This document shows positions 41,737-54,640 of a DNA stretch of 64,000 bases, in pieces. The position numbers and the translations under genes were made by a program. Each line of letters opens with the position of its first letter. Positions within the stretch are counted from its first letter, which is position 1. Source of the stretch: Tubiluchus corallicola. Lineage: Eukaryota > Priapulida > Priapulimorpha > Priapulimorphida > Tubiluchidae. The DNA is taken from the NCBI GenBank assembly GCA_030141605.1, contig JAQGDQ010000211.1:250610-314609 (forward strand), written 5' to 3'. The notes beneath the pieces were generated by a model, which saw only the letters and a list, made by a program, of their open reading frames with translations, ran no database searches and was not told where the DNA came from.

Positions 41737-42275
41737 AAGGAAAACCGGATGATTGTGTAAAGATTGGCTCAGAATGAAGAATGCTCTAAAATATTGAAAA
41801 CTATAAAAGCTTATTTTAAATCAAAGCTTAGATTAAATAATAATTACCTCGGATACTCAAATTTTGTTGAATTTTCGAAGCTACACGCGGCTCAGTGAAT
41901 CTGCTAAGATTGGCAACGGCGCCTTTTTGTAACATTCGCGTGGCCGACAAATAGAAGGCAGTACCGTGATAACCAGTGTTAGTTTCTGATGTCATATGAT
42001 GTAAAGCCCATTTTTCGTGACATCATGCCTTTAAACAGTACTGTAACACTTATGCAAATGTGCTTGACGTGCAAGGAAAGACGCCTGCCATTGCATAGCC
42101 TGTGGTTAGTTTCTGACGTAAGTAATAACTGTGTTCGGTTGCCGTTAATTAACTTTCTAACCTAAGAAAGTTAATCTAAGAAATAATTGTTCACGTTTAT
42201 AGGCAAAAAATGTATATTTTGGACAGTAAATTAAAATGAGATCCAGTCTAAACAATCTTCCGGTCTTCCTTGAAT
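41737..42275. mobile_element. TTAA-flanked MITE family E, short type, copy 2 (inverted)
   Basis: Begins TTAAAGGAAAACCGGATGAT, ends CTTCCGGTCTTCCTTGAA, and is the reverse complement of 10955-11508 along its length. Confidence 0.75.
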
Positions 42276-42600
42276 TAATAATCATGAAATTCCCGAGCCC
42301 CCGCGCGAGAATGAACAGTCGGTATGCTGGGACGATATCAGCTGTTGGATCCGAGTTTGTCAGTTTTTGAAGACGGTTTGATATCATCAAACTTTCTTGT
42401 CGAACTAAAAGTTTTTCAGTTTCGCTGTTTACAGGATCAAACTAGTTTGAGAAAATAAACCGAGCGTCTAAATGGCTCCTTAAACCACAAGAAAATCATT
42501 CACTTCTGATAATTAAATAATTGATTAAAAACTTAATTAACGGAAGCAGGGCTGGATTGTGACCTTTTGTGGCCCAGAGGTTAATAATTATGCCCATACT
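42276..42600. other. Intergenic, nothing recognised
   Basis: No supported feature. Confidence 0.4.
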
Positions 42601-42604
42601 ACAA

Positions 42605-43310
42605 TGATCTTAGAGAAAAATTATATAATCACATCAATGTAATTAAAGAGAAAAATTATGTAATCACATCAATGTAATTATAGAGAAAAATTATGTGATC
42701 ACATCAATGTAATTATAGAGAAAAATTATGTGATCACATCAATGTAATTATAGAGAAAAATTATGTGATCACATCAATGTAATTATAGAGAAAAATTATG
42801 TAATCACATCAATGTAATTATAGAGAAAATTATGTAATCACATCAATGTAATTATAGAGAAAAATTATGTAATCACATCAATGTAATTATAGAGAAAAAT
42901 TATGTAATCACATCAATGTAATTATAGAGAAAAATTATGTAATCACATCAATGTAATTATAGAGAAAAATTATGTAATCACATCAATGTAATTATAGAGA
43001 AAAATTATGTAATCACATCAATGTAATTATAGAGAAAAATTATGTGATCACATCAATGTAATTATAAAGAAAAATTATGTAATCACATCAATGTAATTAT
43101 AGAGAAAATTATGTAATCACATCAATGTAATTATAGAGAAAAATTATGTAATCACATCAATGTAATTATAGAGAAAAATTATGTAATCACATCAATGTAA
43201 TTATAGAGAAAAATTATGTAATCACATCAATGTAATCATAGAGAAAAATTATGTAATCACATCATTGTAATTATAGAGAAAAATTATGTAATCACATCAA
43301 TGTAATTATA
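42605..43310 (+). repeat. 35-bp AT-rich minisatellite, about 20 units
   Basis: Units AATTATAGAGAAAAATTATG followed by TAATCACATCAATGT, very homogeneous. Confidence 0.97.
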
Positions 43311-43445
43311 CCAGAATTTTGCCTTATGAGCGATGCTGATAAATTTTTAGTCTTGATGGGAAGTACTGATTTAGAAGTAATTAAGGCATTTATTAATTAT
43401 GTTGAAAAAGCGTTTTTAAGACATGATGAACAATATACTATGTAA
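43310..43445 (+). pseudogene. Possible LINE C-terminal fragment
   Basis: A short frame reads FLVLMGSTDLEVIKAFINY then EKAFLRHDEQYTM and a stop. It resembles the poorly conserved C-terminal tail of some Jockey/CR1 ORF2 proteins. The AT-rich DNA that follows could be a LINE 3' UTR. Weak call. Confidence 0.3.
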
Positions 43446-44019
43446 TGATCATTGAGAATGAGGCCTAATGAATGGCAATTTATTATAAATACTAAAACAT
43501 TAAACTTTTCATTAAATAACTAATATAACTAACTAATATATTATTATAACTAATACAACAAATTCAATAATATTTTGTTTTGTTAGTAATTGTTTTGTTT
43601 GTATGACTATAGTGTCATTATATTTCATTGTATATATGTCTTGTTTTTTGTATATTTCAAAATTGATATTGTATGTCTTGTGCGTATTTTTGACACTAAT
43701 AAATAATATCTGAAATAAAATTATTCTCCGCCCTCTTAGACGTAGCTACCCTCCAATTCGCCGACACCCACTTTGAATGTTTTTTGTGACGTATTTTAAC
43801 GACGTTTACATAACTCGAAGTAACTTATTGCAAATAATTTAAGTAAACTCGAATAACTATCTTTTGTTTGTCAGTGAAAATATTTCGTAAGAAACACATT
43901 TATTGCAAACCAAATTATCACACATTTCAACACGTTAGCGAAGAAAAAACAGATTTTTTTACCAAATGTTAGCAGCGGCATTCGGGTCTAATCTACACTA
44001 GATAACATGACGATGACAT

Positions 44020-44125
44020 CACGACTGAACATCATATTGTAGATGACATCACAACTGAACATCACATTGTAGATGACATCACAACTGAACATCACATTGT
44101 AGATGACATCACAACTGAACATAAT
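44020..44125 (+). repeat. 30-bp tandem repeat (GATGACATCACAACTGAACA)
   Basis: Three to four units. The rest of 43446-44480 shows no gene. AATAAATGACTTATGACTT near 44450 looks like a retroposon tail. Confidence 0.8.
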
Positions 44126-44479
44126 TTTAGACTTTCTATCTTTTATATCATCTCATATATGAGCTTCATTCATTACATCATTCCATTTTGAAGTACTAAA
44201 CGTTTTCTTTATCATACGATTCATATCAAATATTCAGTTTATTTTTATTACATTTTTTTCTTTTACAGTGTGGGACAGTCTAACAAACCCTGCTTTTTGA
44301 TTGCCCGCAACACATTTGCATTTGTATACAGGTGAACAGTGTGTGAGGCTTTTCTTGTGCAGAAACAATAAAAACTTATTTGTATTATGTTCATTGTAAG
44401 CCCTTTTACTATATATTGTACATGAAACTTTTGTAAATTTGTAATGTGAAATAAATGACTTATGACTTAAATGACTTAT

Positions 44480-44888
44480 GACTTCATGACGTAAGCATTC
44501 CCTGAGCGTGTTGCACGTGTTTGCTAAAGTGAAAATTGAATTACAGTGCTACTGTAATCAGCTTGATACACAAAACTGGGCAAATTTTAGTTTTAGAAAT
44601 TTAAGTTTCACGCAAATTGCAGAGCTCTCGAATGTGTGCGCCACGTCACAACTGAATTGTCAGGAATAGCGCCGTTTTTTGCAACGCATTTTTGAATTAC
44701 AGTCCCTATATCCGTCTAACTATGCCTAAAGCATGCATGTAACTGGACGAGAACGTGAAATAAAAGTTCCGTGGTAATAATTCTTTCACCAAAATCACTC
44801 TTACGAAAGCAATTAGCTGTCTTTCAATATTTTATACATTAGATTATTTTAGCCATAGTTTACAATTGGGTGGTCTTCTCCTTTAATG
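44480..44888. mobile_element. Partial family E long-type MITE
   Basis: GTTGCACGTGTTTG through GGTAATAATTCTTTCAC aligns with 62955-63300. It ends TCTCCTTTAA. The left end is missing or diverged. Confidence 0.5.
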
Positions 44889-45093
44889 TTAGTTTAGTCA
44901 ACAATGCTGTAATGAGTGTTTGTGTAAAAGACAAGCAGAAGCCTCCCTTGACTCCGAGGAGATAAAAACAAGTGTGAATGTGTTGCTCAAACCTAATTTG
45001 TAAAATATTGACCTCTCTGAAATGCATCTCTTCCATCCTAGGTCCAACCAATGTTACTTACGTATTTGTTGTCACGGATGTGGCTAATCATGC

Positions 45094-46185
45094 ATTGGTC
45101 AAACCAGTAGACAACTTAGCTTGAGAAGCAGAGAGCACAAATATAGAAGACGTAGACCTAGTGTTTTTGCATTTGAAAAAGGCCTATTATCAAATACAGC
45201 GCTGCTAATAAAAAACCGTTGGTCAACTAATATGGTTTTCAGAATGAAAGTAAGAAATACAACGACAATGATATCAATTATGCGGTTAGTCAGTTGGTTG
45301 GTCGGTCGGCCAGTCAGACAGTCGGTCGGTCAGTCGGTCGGCTGGTCAGTCAGTCAGTAAGGCAGTCAGTCAGTAAGGCAGTCAGTCAGTCAGTCAGTCA
45401 GTCAGTCAGTCAGTCAGTCAGTCAGTCAGTCAGTCAACTAGTCAGTCAGTCAGTCAGTCAGTCAGTCAGTTAGTCAGTCAGTCCGTTAGCGAGTCACGTT
45501 GCCTGGTGGGTATTGAAAAGGTATTTTGTGGTCGTTTGGCATGAAAACATTTTTATTTATTTGACTTTGTTACCTCGCCATTTTACACAAACGTTTGTAT
45601 TAGTCTCATTAACGTGGCTTGTTTAAACAATAACAAGCTGTAAAAACCTTATAAAACCTTTACGACGTGACATGTGCCTATTAGTTTGATCTGCAAAGAC
45701 ACGGAAGCCAGAGATGCAAGCAGTGTAATTATTCTGCGTGGGCCCCAGCTAGTGGTGGCTTCATTTCGTTGCCATGGTAGCCAGCTGCCAGCTAATATAG
45801 AATCGTGCTTGTTCACTTTCTCTCAGTCCCCGCCGTTGTCTGAAGGTAAAACTATTGAGTACTGTGTCCTGCTCATTGTAATCAACCTATTGCCGTTACC
45901 GCTTTGCTTTATGAATTGGAACAGCCTTGGGCGTGGGAAAGGCACGGAGACTGTTTACTTCAAGACGAAGATCACGTGGTACAGTTACACGTGGTAAGTA
46001 TTGTATGTATTCTCTGACGGCAATATTTCATTTGTAGACATTCAATATCTCTTCAGTCTGTTCTAAATTATGCCAGCTTTGCTTATGAATTTTGCTTTGC
46101 TTATGAATTTCGATGTCACTGATGTATGAAATCTTACGTTGGCCAAACCAGTAGACAACTTAGCTTGAGAAGTAGGGCATGCATA
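45094..46185. other. About 1.05-kb segment bounded by about 45-bp direct repeats, with (CAGT)n array
   Basis: CCAGTAGACAACTTAGCTTG occurs at about 45104 and 46150 within longer matches. Inside are a (CAGT)n/(GGTC)n tract at 45290-45485 and a unique region (45650-46000) with a 107-codon frame I do not recognise. What the segment is remains unknown. Confidence 0.4.
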
Positions 46186-46954
46186 TTTACAAGAGATAAG
46201 CTACTGTTGCCTCCTCTTTCCATGAATTTCTGTCTATTTCAACGCGTCCCACGTGTTCAATTCTTTTCGGATTTAATCTAACGTTAGGAAGATTTAGGTT
46301 ACTATATCTGCGTAAGTTAAAATTTGCCCGCTTGTGTGATTTTTGGCAGTATCGTGGGGGAAATTTTTCCTTTAACTATACGCTAAACTCTAGCAGGATA
46401 TGCACTAAACAATTTTTGTTTTATGTAAGTCAATCAATAAATCTTAGTGTAATTAGTAGAAAATCATGAAAATCAATTGATGATCTAAATACGTGATTTA
46501 AACTCTGGTAACATAGGCAAATTTCAATTGAATAAATTAGAATTAAATTGAAGTTTAGGCCTTGGTAGAGAACGTTTCTCTGAATGCTTTTCAATATATA
46601 TAATTATCTGCAACTGGGTCAATACAAAATCAATTTTCGGTGACGTTATAAACATGTACACATGTATATGTAGATGTATAATTAATATGATGTATATATA
46701 ATATATTTAAGCATGTATTTGTAAATAGAAATTTAAATAAAACGTGGTAAAGTACAAAAGTAAAGTCTGCGCATCAGTTTAACGCTGATTGAACATGTAT
46801 AAAGCTAAACATTTAGTAAGTTCAAATCTCGATTAAAATAGTCATAATTATTTGTAGACTAATTTTTCAATAGGAAGTGAATTATCATGTAGCCCTGCAC
46901 ATGCAGGGAAATTTTATATATATTTATGTATGTATATAATTAATTAAGCATAGT
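46186..46954. other. Intergenic, nothing recognised
   Basis: AT-rich, no feature. Confidence 0.4.
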
Positions 46955-48439
<1,485 letters not shown>

Positions 48440-48440
<1 letters not shown>

Positions 48441-48469
48441 CACCCGTATATATATACTATATATATATA

Positions 48470-48537
<68 letters not shown>

Positions 48538-48584
48538 GCAGCAGCAGCAGCAGCAGCAGTAGTAATAGTAGTAGTAGCAGTAGC

Positions 48585-48623
<39 letters not shown>

Positions 48624-48675
48624 TATAGTTGTTGTTGTAGTAGTTGTAGCAGTAGTATATATATATATATATATA
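48440..48675 (+). repeat. AT-flanked (AGT)n/(AGC)n compound microsatellite
   Basis: (TA)n, then (GTA)n and (GCA)n blocks, then (TA)n. The AT ends could pair. Confidence 0.97.
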
Positions 48676-48839
48676 TTTGCAATGCACACCTCCATATAGT
48701 CTAAACAAGTGTTGCCTCCTCCACAAATGGTTAGCGAATGTGTTAAAGCATTTATCATTTGTCTGTGCCGACCATCAGTTTACATCGTAATTATGAAAAT
48801 TTAATACTACTAACGCCCGCTGTAACTCACACTAACCAT

Positions 48840-49020
48840 TAGAAATATATTGTAATTTTTCTCTTAACTAATTCTAATGGCCTAGCATAAGCTAGCTCCT
48901 TAGGTCTCTAGCGCAGAATTCATGAATTGTATCATAATTTTGTATTAGCAAAAACATATGCACATGTAATGCATATGTATATGTTTACTGCAAAATAAAG
49001 CCAATGAATTGATTCTGATT
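48840..49020 (+). mobile_element. Possible LINE/retroposon 3' tail
   Basis: Ends AATAAAGCCAATGAATTGAT then TCTGATTGG, like the short tandem tails of CR1/RTE-type LINEs. No coding part is attached. Confidence 0.3.
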
Positions 49021-49264
49021 GGCAGTATATAACAAAATAGTGATATTTCTTGAATACTACTTTGTTAATAAACAAATGATACTCTAGTTTATATAAAGAA
49101 TTTGTATTAAGTTTATTTCAAGCTGTGTAAATGTCGTCGCTAAAATATATCACGAGCTAAAAAATGTTCAAGACTGGTGCTGGTGAGTTAAAGGGTGGTG
49201 CCGTCTAATAAGGAGGGGGATTTCATTAGACCAGCGGTCCCAAAATGCCATAAACCGGCCCTGG

Positions 49265-49510
49265 CATTTGGTGCTGGTGTTTTTGGTGGCCTGGTGGTGG
49301 TGGTGGTGGTGGTGGTCGTCGTCGTTTTGTTGGTGCTGATGATGGTGATGGTGACGGTGACGGTGACGGTGACGATGACGATGGTTATAGTGGTAGTGGT
49401 GGTTTGGTGCTGGTGCTTTAGGTGGCCGTGGTGGTGGTGGTGGTCGTGGTGTTGGTGTTGGTGTTGGTGGTCGTGGTGTTGGTGGTGATGACCATGATAG
49501 TGATGATGAT
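49265..49510 (+). repeat. GGT/GAT/GAC trinucleotide-rich microsatellite
   Basis: (GGT)n, (GGTGAC)n and (GTTGGT)n blocks. Open frames here are low-complexity only. Confidence 0.95.
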
Positions 49511-49594
49511 AACAATATAAGGCAGCAGAGTAAGTTTTCACTTGAATGAATACGGTAGGCAACTGTTCTTAATTGCGGCTTTCCTATTTTCCGG

Positions 49595-50690
49595 GCCTCA
49601 TGGAGCATACATAACTGTGCTTCATGGAGCATACATTCTGTGCTTCCTGGAGCATCCATTCTGTGCTTCCTTGAGCGTACATTATGATTCCTAAAGCATA
49701 CATTCTGTGCTTCATGAAGCATACATCCTGCGCTTCATGGAGCATGCATTCTGAGTTTTATGGAGCATACATTTTGTGGTTCCTGGAGCATACATTCTGT
49801 GCTTCCTTGAGCGTACATTATGATTCCTGGAGCATACATTCTGTGCTTCATGGAGCATACATTCTGTGCTTCATGAAGCATACATTCTGCGCTTCATGGA
49901 GCATGCATTCTGAGTTTTATGGAGCATACATTTTGTGGTTCCTGGAGCATACATTCTGTGCTTCCTGGAGCATACATTCTGAGTTTTAGGGAGCATGCAT
50001 TCTGAGTTCTATGGAGCATACATTCTGTGCTTCATGTAGCATACATTCTGCGCTTCATGGAGCATGCATTTTGAGTTTCATGGAGCATACATTCTGTGCT
50101 TCATGGAGCATACATTTTGAGCTTTATGGAGCATACATTCTGCGCTTCATGGAGCATGCATTCTGAGTTTTATGGAGCATACATTTTGTGGTTCCTGGAG
50201 CATACATTCTGTGCTTCCAGGAGCATACATTCTGTGCTTCATGGAACATACATTCTGAGTTTTAGGGAGCATACATTCTGAGTTTTATGGAGCATACATT
50301 CTGTGCTTCACGAAGCATACATTCTGAGTTTTATGGAGCATACATTCCGTGCTTCATGGAGCATACATTCTGTGCTTCGTGGAGCATACATTCCGTGCTT
50401 CATGGAGCATACATTCTGTGCTTCATGGAGCACACATTTTGTCCTTCATGGAGCATGCATTCTGAGTTTTATGGAGCATACATTTTGTGGTTCCTGGAGC
50501 ATACATACTGTGCTTCCAGGAGCATACATTCTGTGCTTCATGGAGCATACATTCTGAGTTTTATGGAGCATACATTCCGTGCTTCGTGGAGCATACATTC
50601 TGTGCTTCATGGAGCACACATTCTGTCCTTCATGGAGCATGCATTGTGAGTTTTATGGAGCATACATTCTATGCTTCATGGAGAGTACAG
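49595..50690 (+). repeat. 23-bp minisatellite, about 47 units
   Basis: TTCATGGAGCATACATTCTG plus TGC, with TTTATGG and TTCCTGG variants arranged in higher-order groups. Confidence 0.97.
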
Positions 50691-51480
50691 GGTTTCTGCA
50701 ATTTTACTGCTTATCAGGTTAGCAAAAATGCAGCTTAAATCCTGTAAAAATCCTTTACAATATTCAGACGTTAAATACGTATGCAAAAAAGTAGATACAT
50801 GTACTTAAATAGTTAGCCGGCAAGCAGACAGGCGGGCAGGCAGGCTTAAGTGTCACAGTCAGGCAAACAAAGATAAATAATCAAGAAGAAAACGTGACGT
50901 ATTGCAGGCATTTTTCACAAGTAATTTTACTCGCTATAAGCTCTCATTTTGAGTAAATGCTGCAATTTATCAATTTCAACTCACTTACGTGGAGTTTTTT
51001 TGCAACATAATAAAACCCCCGAGATTCGAATTTGCAATCTGTGAAAAATGTAACGATGATAAATGACCCAATTACCGCTTTTTGCTTATTCTTGCGCCTC
51101 GCTTTTCGGGGTAATTCGAACGCGTAGTAATTTCGACGAGGCAACAATTTTGCCGCCTAAATTGAAGAAAAAATAGTCCACAAGTGTGGTAAATTAACGC
51201 GCCGGTTGCCTCGAAGCGAACGACACAGAGAGCTTTATCTTTGTCGGGTTTCCATTACCAAAATCCCCGCGGGTTTCAAGACTTTGGTAAGATTAGACGC
51301 TTTCAATGTAGTTTGAAATGTGTCTAAGTGTTTTAGCGACCTTTTCTTCTCGCGCGAAGGATTAGATAAGACAGGATGAGGAAAAGGTGAAGTGAGGGTG
51401 ATGCCAAGTGCCAAGAGGATCAGTGGAAAATTGCATTATGTCACAGTGGAGAGATATTGCGACTTTTCACAGCAGAAACT
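50691..51480. other. Intergenic, nothing firm
   Basis: Mostly unique sequence downstream of the Gly/Tyr-rich gene. CGGGTTTCCATTACCAAAAT at about 51246 recurs at 52744-52763, over the exon 3 donor of that gene, and suggests a local duplication. Confidence 0.45.
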
Positions 51481-51494
51481 GGTAATTGTTTCAG

Positions 51495-51870
51495 TGTTCT
51501 AGGATTTTCATTGCATTACTTCCGGCCTCCGTGTTAGAAATAAGAAATTACTATTTTTATTGTTGTTGTTGTTGTTGTTGTTGCAGCTGCTGCTGTTGCT
51601 GTTGTTGTTGTTGTTGCTGCTGCTGTTGTTGCCACTGTTGTTATTGTTGTTGTCTTTGTTGTTGTTGCTGCTGCTGCTGCTGTTGTTGTTGTCTTTGTTG
51701 TTGTTGTTGCTGTTGTTTCATTGCTTTACTTCTGGCTTCCGTGTTAGAAATAAGTATTTACTATTTTTATTGTTATTGTTGTTTTTGTTGTTGTTCATCT
51801 TGCTGTTGTTGTTGTTCTTATTCCTCTTCTTGTCGTCATTATTGCTGCTGCTGTTGCTGCTGTTGTTGTT
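51495..51870 (-). repeat. Duplicated CTG/TTG-rich block in the 3' end of the Gly/Tyr-rich gene
   Basis: Two copies of TTCCGTGTTAGAAATAAG (near 51525 and 51738) are each followed by TATTTTTATTGTTGTTG-type microsatellite. On the minus strand AATAAA occurs at 51556-51561 and 51766-51771 and could serve as poly(A) signals. Confidence 0.7.
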
Positions 51871-52362
51871 GTTCCTGCCTGTGCTCCAAAGTCGCGTCCG
51901 GATGCAGCACCATAACTTCCAGAGGCACCGTAATTATGTCCGGCTGCCACCGCACCATAACCTGCTGCACCATAGCCGTGTCCTGCTGCAGTACCATATG
52001 CACCTGCTGAGCCGTGGCCGTATCCTGCTTCTCCGTGACCTCCCGCAGAACTGTACCCAAATCCCCCTGCTGCTCCACCATAGCCTGCAGCAGAACCATA
52101 ACCATGTCCTGCTGCGCCACTGTAGCCTCCAGTGGCACCGTAGCCGAGTCCATGAGCAGCTCCATAACCACCAGCACCATATCCGTACCCTCCAGCACTG
52201 TAAGCGTGCCTCTGAGCAGCTCCGTAACCAGCAGCACCATAGCCTTGGGCTCCAAGTCCATATCCATGGCCATAACCACCACCATATCCAAGCACACCGT
52301 GACCACGGGGCCCAAGTCCATAACCAGCACCCGCAGCAAGCCCACCACTATATCCACAACAC
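51795..52362 (-). CDS. Gly/Tyr-rich gene exon 4: second repeat domain and C-terminus
   Basis: Acceptor ATTTTTAG before 52362. The first base completes TG|G (Trp), then CCGYSGGLAAGAGYGLGPRG. It is closely similar to the second half of exon 3 (YGGGLAGGAGYGLG and onwards), so the exons share a duplicated block. The end, GTTTTAATAAAIMTTRRG, comes from a CAA/CAG microsatellite and stops at 51797-51795. It could instead be a partial second gene. Confidence 0.65.
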
Positions 52363-53986
52363 CTAAAAATTGTTCGTAAATAATAATAATAATGTTCAAG
52401 CATTTGTGTCCTTAATAGATAACGCCCAAGAATTGTTCCAGTAAATAATAATGTTCAAGAATTTGTGCCCTTAATTGATAGCGCCTAAGAATTGTTCCTG
52501 TGAATAATGATCAAGAATTTGTGTCCTTAATTGATAATGCCTAAAAATTGTTCCTGTAAATAATAATGTTCAAGCATTTGTGTCCTGAATTGTTCTTGTA
52601 AATAAAAATATTCAAAAATTTGTGCCCTTAATTGACAACGCCCAAGAATTGTGCCCTTAATTGACAACGTTCAAGAATTTTTGGCCTTAATTGATAATGC
52701 CCAAGAATTTTGCCCTTAATTAACAATGTTCAAGAATTTTTGCCGGGTTTCCATTACCAAAATGGTGGTGGTGTTGTTGTTGTTGTTGTTGTTGGTACTG
52801 GTGGTGGTGGTGGTGTTGTTACTGGTACTGGTGGTGGTGGTGTTGTTACTGGTACTGGTGGTGGTGGTGTTGTTACTGGTACTGGTGGTGGTGGTGTTGT
52901 TACTGGTACTGGTAGTGGTGTTGTTGTTGTTGGTATTGGTGGTGGCGTTGATGCAGCACCATAACTTCCCGAGGCACCATAACCTGCTGCACCATAGCCG
53001 TGTCCTGCTGCAGTACCATAGCCACCTGCTGAGCCATGGCCATATCCTGCTACTCCGTGACCTGCAGCAGAACTGTAACCATGTCCTGCTGCTCCACTGT
53101 AGCCTCCAGTGGCACCGTAGCCGAGTCCTTGAGCAGCTCCATAACCACCAGCACCATATCCGTACCCTCCAGCAGTGTAAGCTTGCCTCTGAGCAGCTCC
53201 GTAACCAGCAGCACCATAGCCTTGGGCTCCATAACTACCACCATATCCAAGTACACTGTGACCACGGGCTCCAAGTCCATAACCAGCACCACCAGCAAGC
53301 CCACCACCGTAACCAGCACCAGCAAAGGCACCAAGTCCATAACCAGCACCAGGTCCTCCATATCCAGTTCCAAGATAGCCAGCTCCATAACCGTATCTGG
53401 CTGTACCATAACCAGTTGGGTGACCAGCTCCATAACCGTAACCTCCTGCACCATAACCAATTGGGTGACCAGCTCCGTAACCGTATCCTCCTCCACCATA
53501 ACCAATTGGGTGACCAGCTCCGTAACCGTATCCTCCTCCACCATAACCAATTGGGTGACCAGCTCCATAACCATATCCTCCTGCACCATAACCAGTTGGG
53601 TGACCAGCTCCGTAACCATATCTTCCTGCACCATAACCAGTTGGGTGGCCAGCTCCTAAACCTTCGGCACCAAGTCCAAGCGGCAAGCCTGGACCGCGTC
53701 TACCAGCCAAGGTGGCTCCAGGTCCAAGGGGGTAATGCGATGCCCATAGTTGCGTCTAAAACGAAATAATCAGTGATTACTTCTATAAGGTAATTTATGC
53801 AAGAAGCCAAATTAGATTTAAATTCAGAGGTTAAAATACTGATGTTTTTTTATCAATTCATGTCGCTGTTGGGTGTCGCCACCTACTGTTTTAATCTAGA
53901 AACATTAGAGGTCACCAATCCTTTAAGCAGCTAATAATACTTACAGCAGTTAAGCAAATGACAACCAGCTTAAGCAACGTCTTCAT
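51795..53986 (-). CDS. Secreted Gly/Tyr/Ala-rich structural protein (shell-matrix, tube, cuticle or eggshell type)
   Basis: Three coding exons on the minus strand (53986-53945, 53755-52758, 52362-51795) join in consistent phase to about 535 residues. The N-terminus MKTLLKLVVICLTATQLWA has a Lys, a hydrophobic core and a plausible A-x-A-like cleavage before SHYPLG: a signal peptide, no other membrane helix. After GRRGPG comes a run of about 15-residue units of the type GHPIGYGGGGYGYGA. Ala-containing GYG repeats follow (GYGAAGYGAAQ, ATGGYSGAAGHGY), then a Pro/Thr-rich stretch and a second related Gly/Tyr block. There are almost no Cys or acidic residues. Such composition is seen in mollusc shematrins, cuticular and eggshell proteins, where Tyr may be cross-linked. 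No specific family is proven. Confidence 0.8.
52395..52745 (+). repeat. 30-bp-period minisatellite array 1 (in intron of Gly/Tyr gene)
   Basis: Units of the type CAAGAATTTGTGCCCTTAAT then TGATAACGCC, and AAGAATTGTTCCTGTAAATA. Same family as 56090-57540 and 60620-61740. Confidence 0.9.
52758..53755 (-). CDS. Gly/Tyr-rich gene exon 3: main repeat domain
   Basis: Acceptor TTTTAG before 53755. The exon begins TQLWASHYPLGPGATLAGRR and runs 998 bp. It contains about six HPTGYGAGGYGYGAG-type units, a mixed GYG/Ala domain and a Pro/Thr-rich end derived from a GGT microsatellite. Without splicing the frame stops just after TTTTGGTAATGG. Using GTAATG as donor leaves two bases (TG) that fit exon 4. Confidence 0.75.
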
Positions 53987-54002
53987 GTTGAATTGGTAAC
54001 CC
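53945..54002 (-). CDS. Gly/Tyr-rich gene exon 2: 5' UTR end and signal-peptide core
   Basis: Acceptor TTGCAG before 54002, 5' UTR GGGTTACCAATTCAAC, ATG at 53986-53984, then MKTLLKLVVICLTA and donor GTAAGT at 53944. It leaves in phase 0. A separate small signal-peptide exon is common in secreted matrix protein genes. Confidence 0.8.
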
Positions 54003-54092
54003 CTGCAACAAAGACGAGAAATTTATTACAAATGTAACAGCAATAAGTCACAGAAATCGTAAAAAATACCACTACGTACAACAGGACGTACC

Positions 54093-54145
54093 TGCACCAG
54101 ATTACAACACCCCAAAACCATCTTCCCAAATTTCTTCTAGCTGGC
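54093..54145 (-). other. Putative non-coding first exon of the Gly/Tyr-rich gene
   Basis: Between the TATA box and a good donor (CTGGTGCAG|GTACGT at 54092). The matching acceptor TTTGTTGCAG lies at 54003-54012. The start point is inferred from the TATA distance. Confidence 0.55.
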
Positions 54146-54170
54146 GTAATGGTTTGATGGCCATTTTTGG

Positions 54171-54178
54171 CTTTTATA
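54171..54178 (-). promoter_or_regulatory. TATA box of the Gly/Tyr-rich gene
   Basis: TATAAAAG on the minus strand within GGCTGTATAAAAGCC, about 30 bp upstream of a presumed start near 54145. It lies at the expected distance from the first splice donor. Confidence 0.65.
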
Positions 54179-54179
54179 C

Positions 54180-54640
54180 AGCCATAGAAGATACGAAAAT
54201 GTAATACGGGTAGGATTTGCAGTTGCAGATCCGAAATATTTTACGCAATATGCAGGGTTTAAATGCTCTGTTACCCCCTGCTTGCGTAATGTAACAGTCT
54301 CGTACAGTTCCCACTCCTTATTGGCTTCTTGAATTTACCGGTAATGCTCATTCAATAGTTTATTTGTTTGTCCTAAATGACTGTCAGGAGTTTTCTTTCC
54401 TTACGCAAATTCAAATTCTCACTGGAGATTTCAAATTTGTTTATTTTATTTATTTATAAATATTTATTTTATTTCAGACACTTACAGTTCATAGAACAAC
54501 AGAAATAAGGCACAAGTAAAAAAGTACACAGTTAGTTTACAAACACACAGCAAGCTTATATGCAAATTGTTAGTTAGAAACTTAGAATGGATATATAAGA
54601 TTCTGAACTACGACTTAAAAATGTTCGATCAAGAAACTGT
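54180..54640. other. Upstream of the Gly/Tyr-rich gene, nothing recognised
   Basis: Presumed promoter-distal region. An AT-rich TTTATTTA run lies near 54440-54475. Confidence 0.4.

Noticed and set aside
49168-49722. Pro/His/Thr-rich minus-strand frame
   Set aside because: It is a GGT/GAT microsatellite in reverse and runs into the unrelated 23-bp array.
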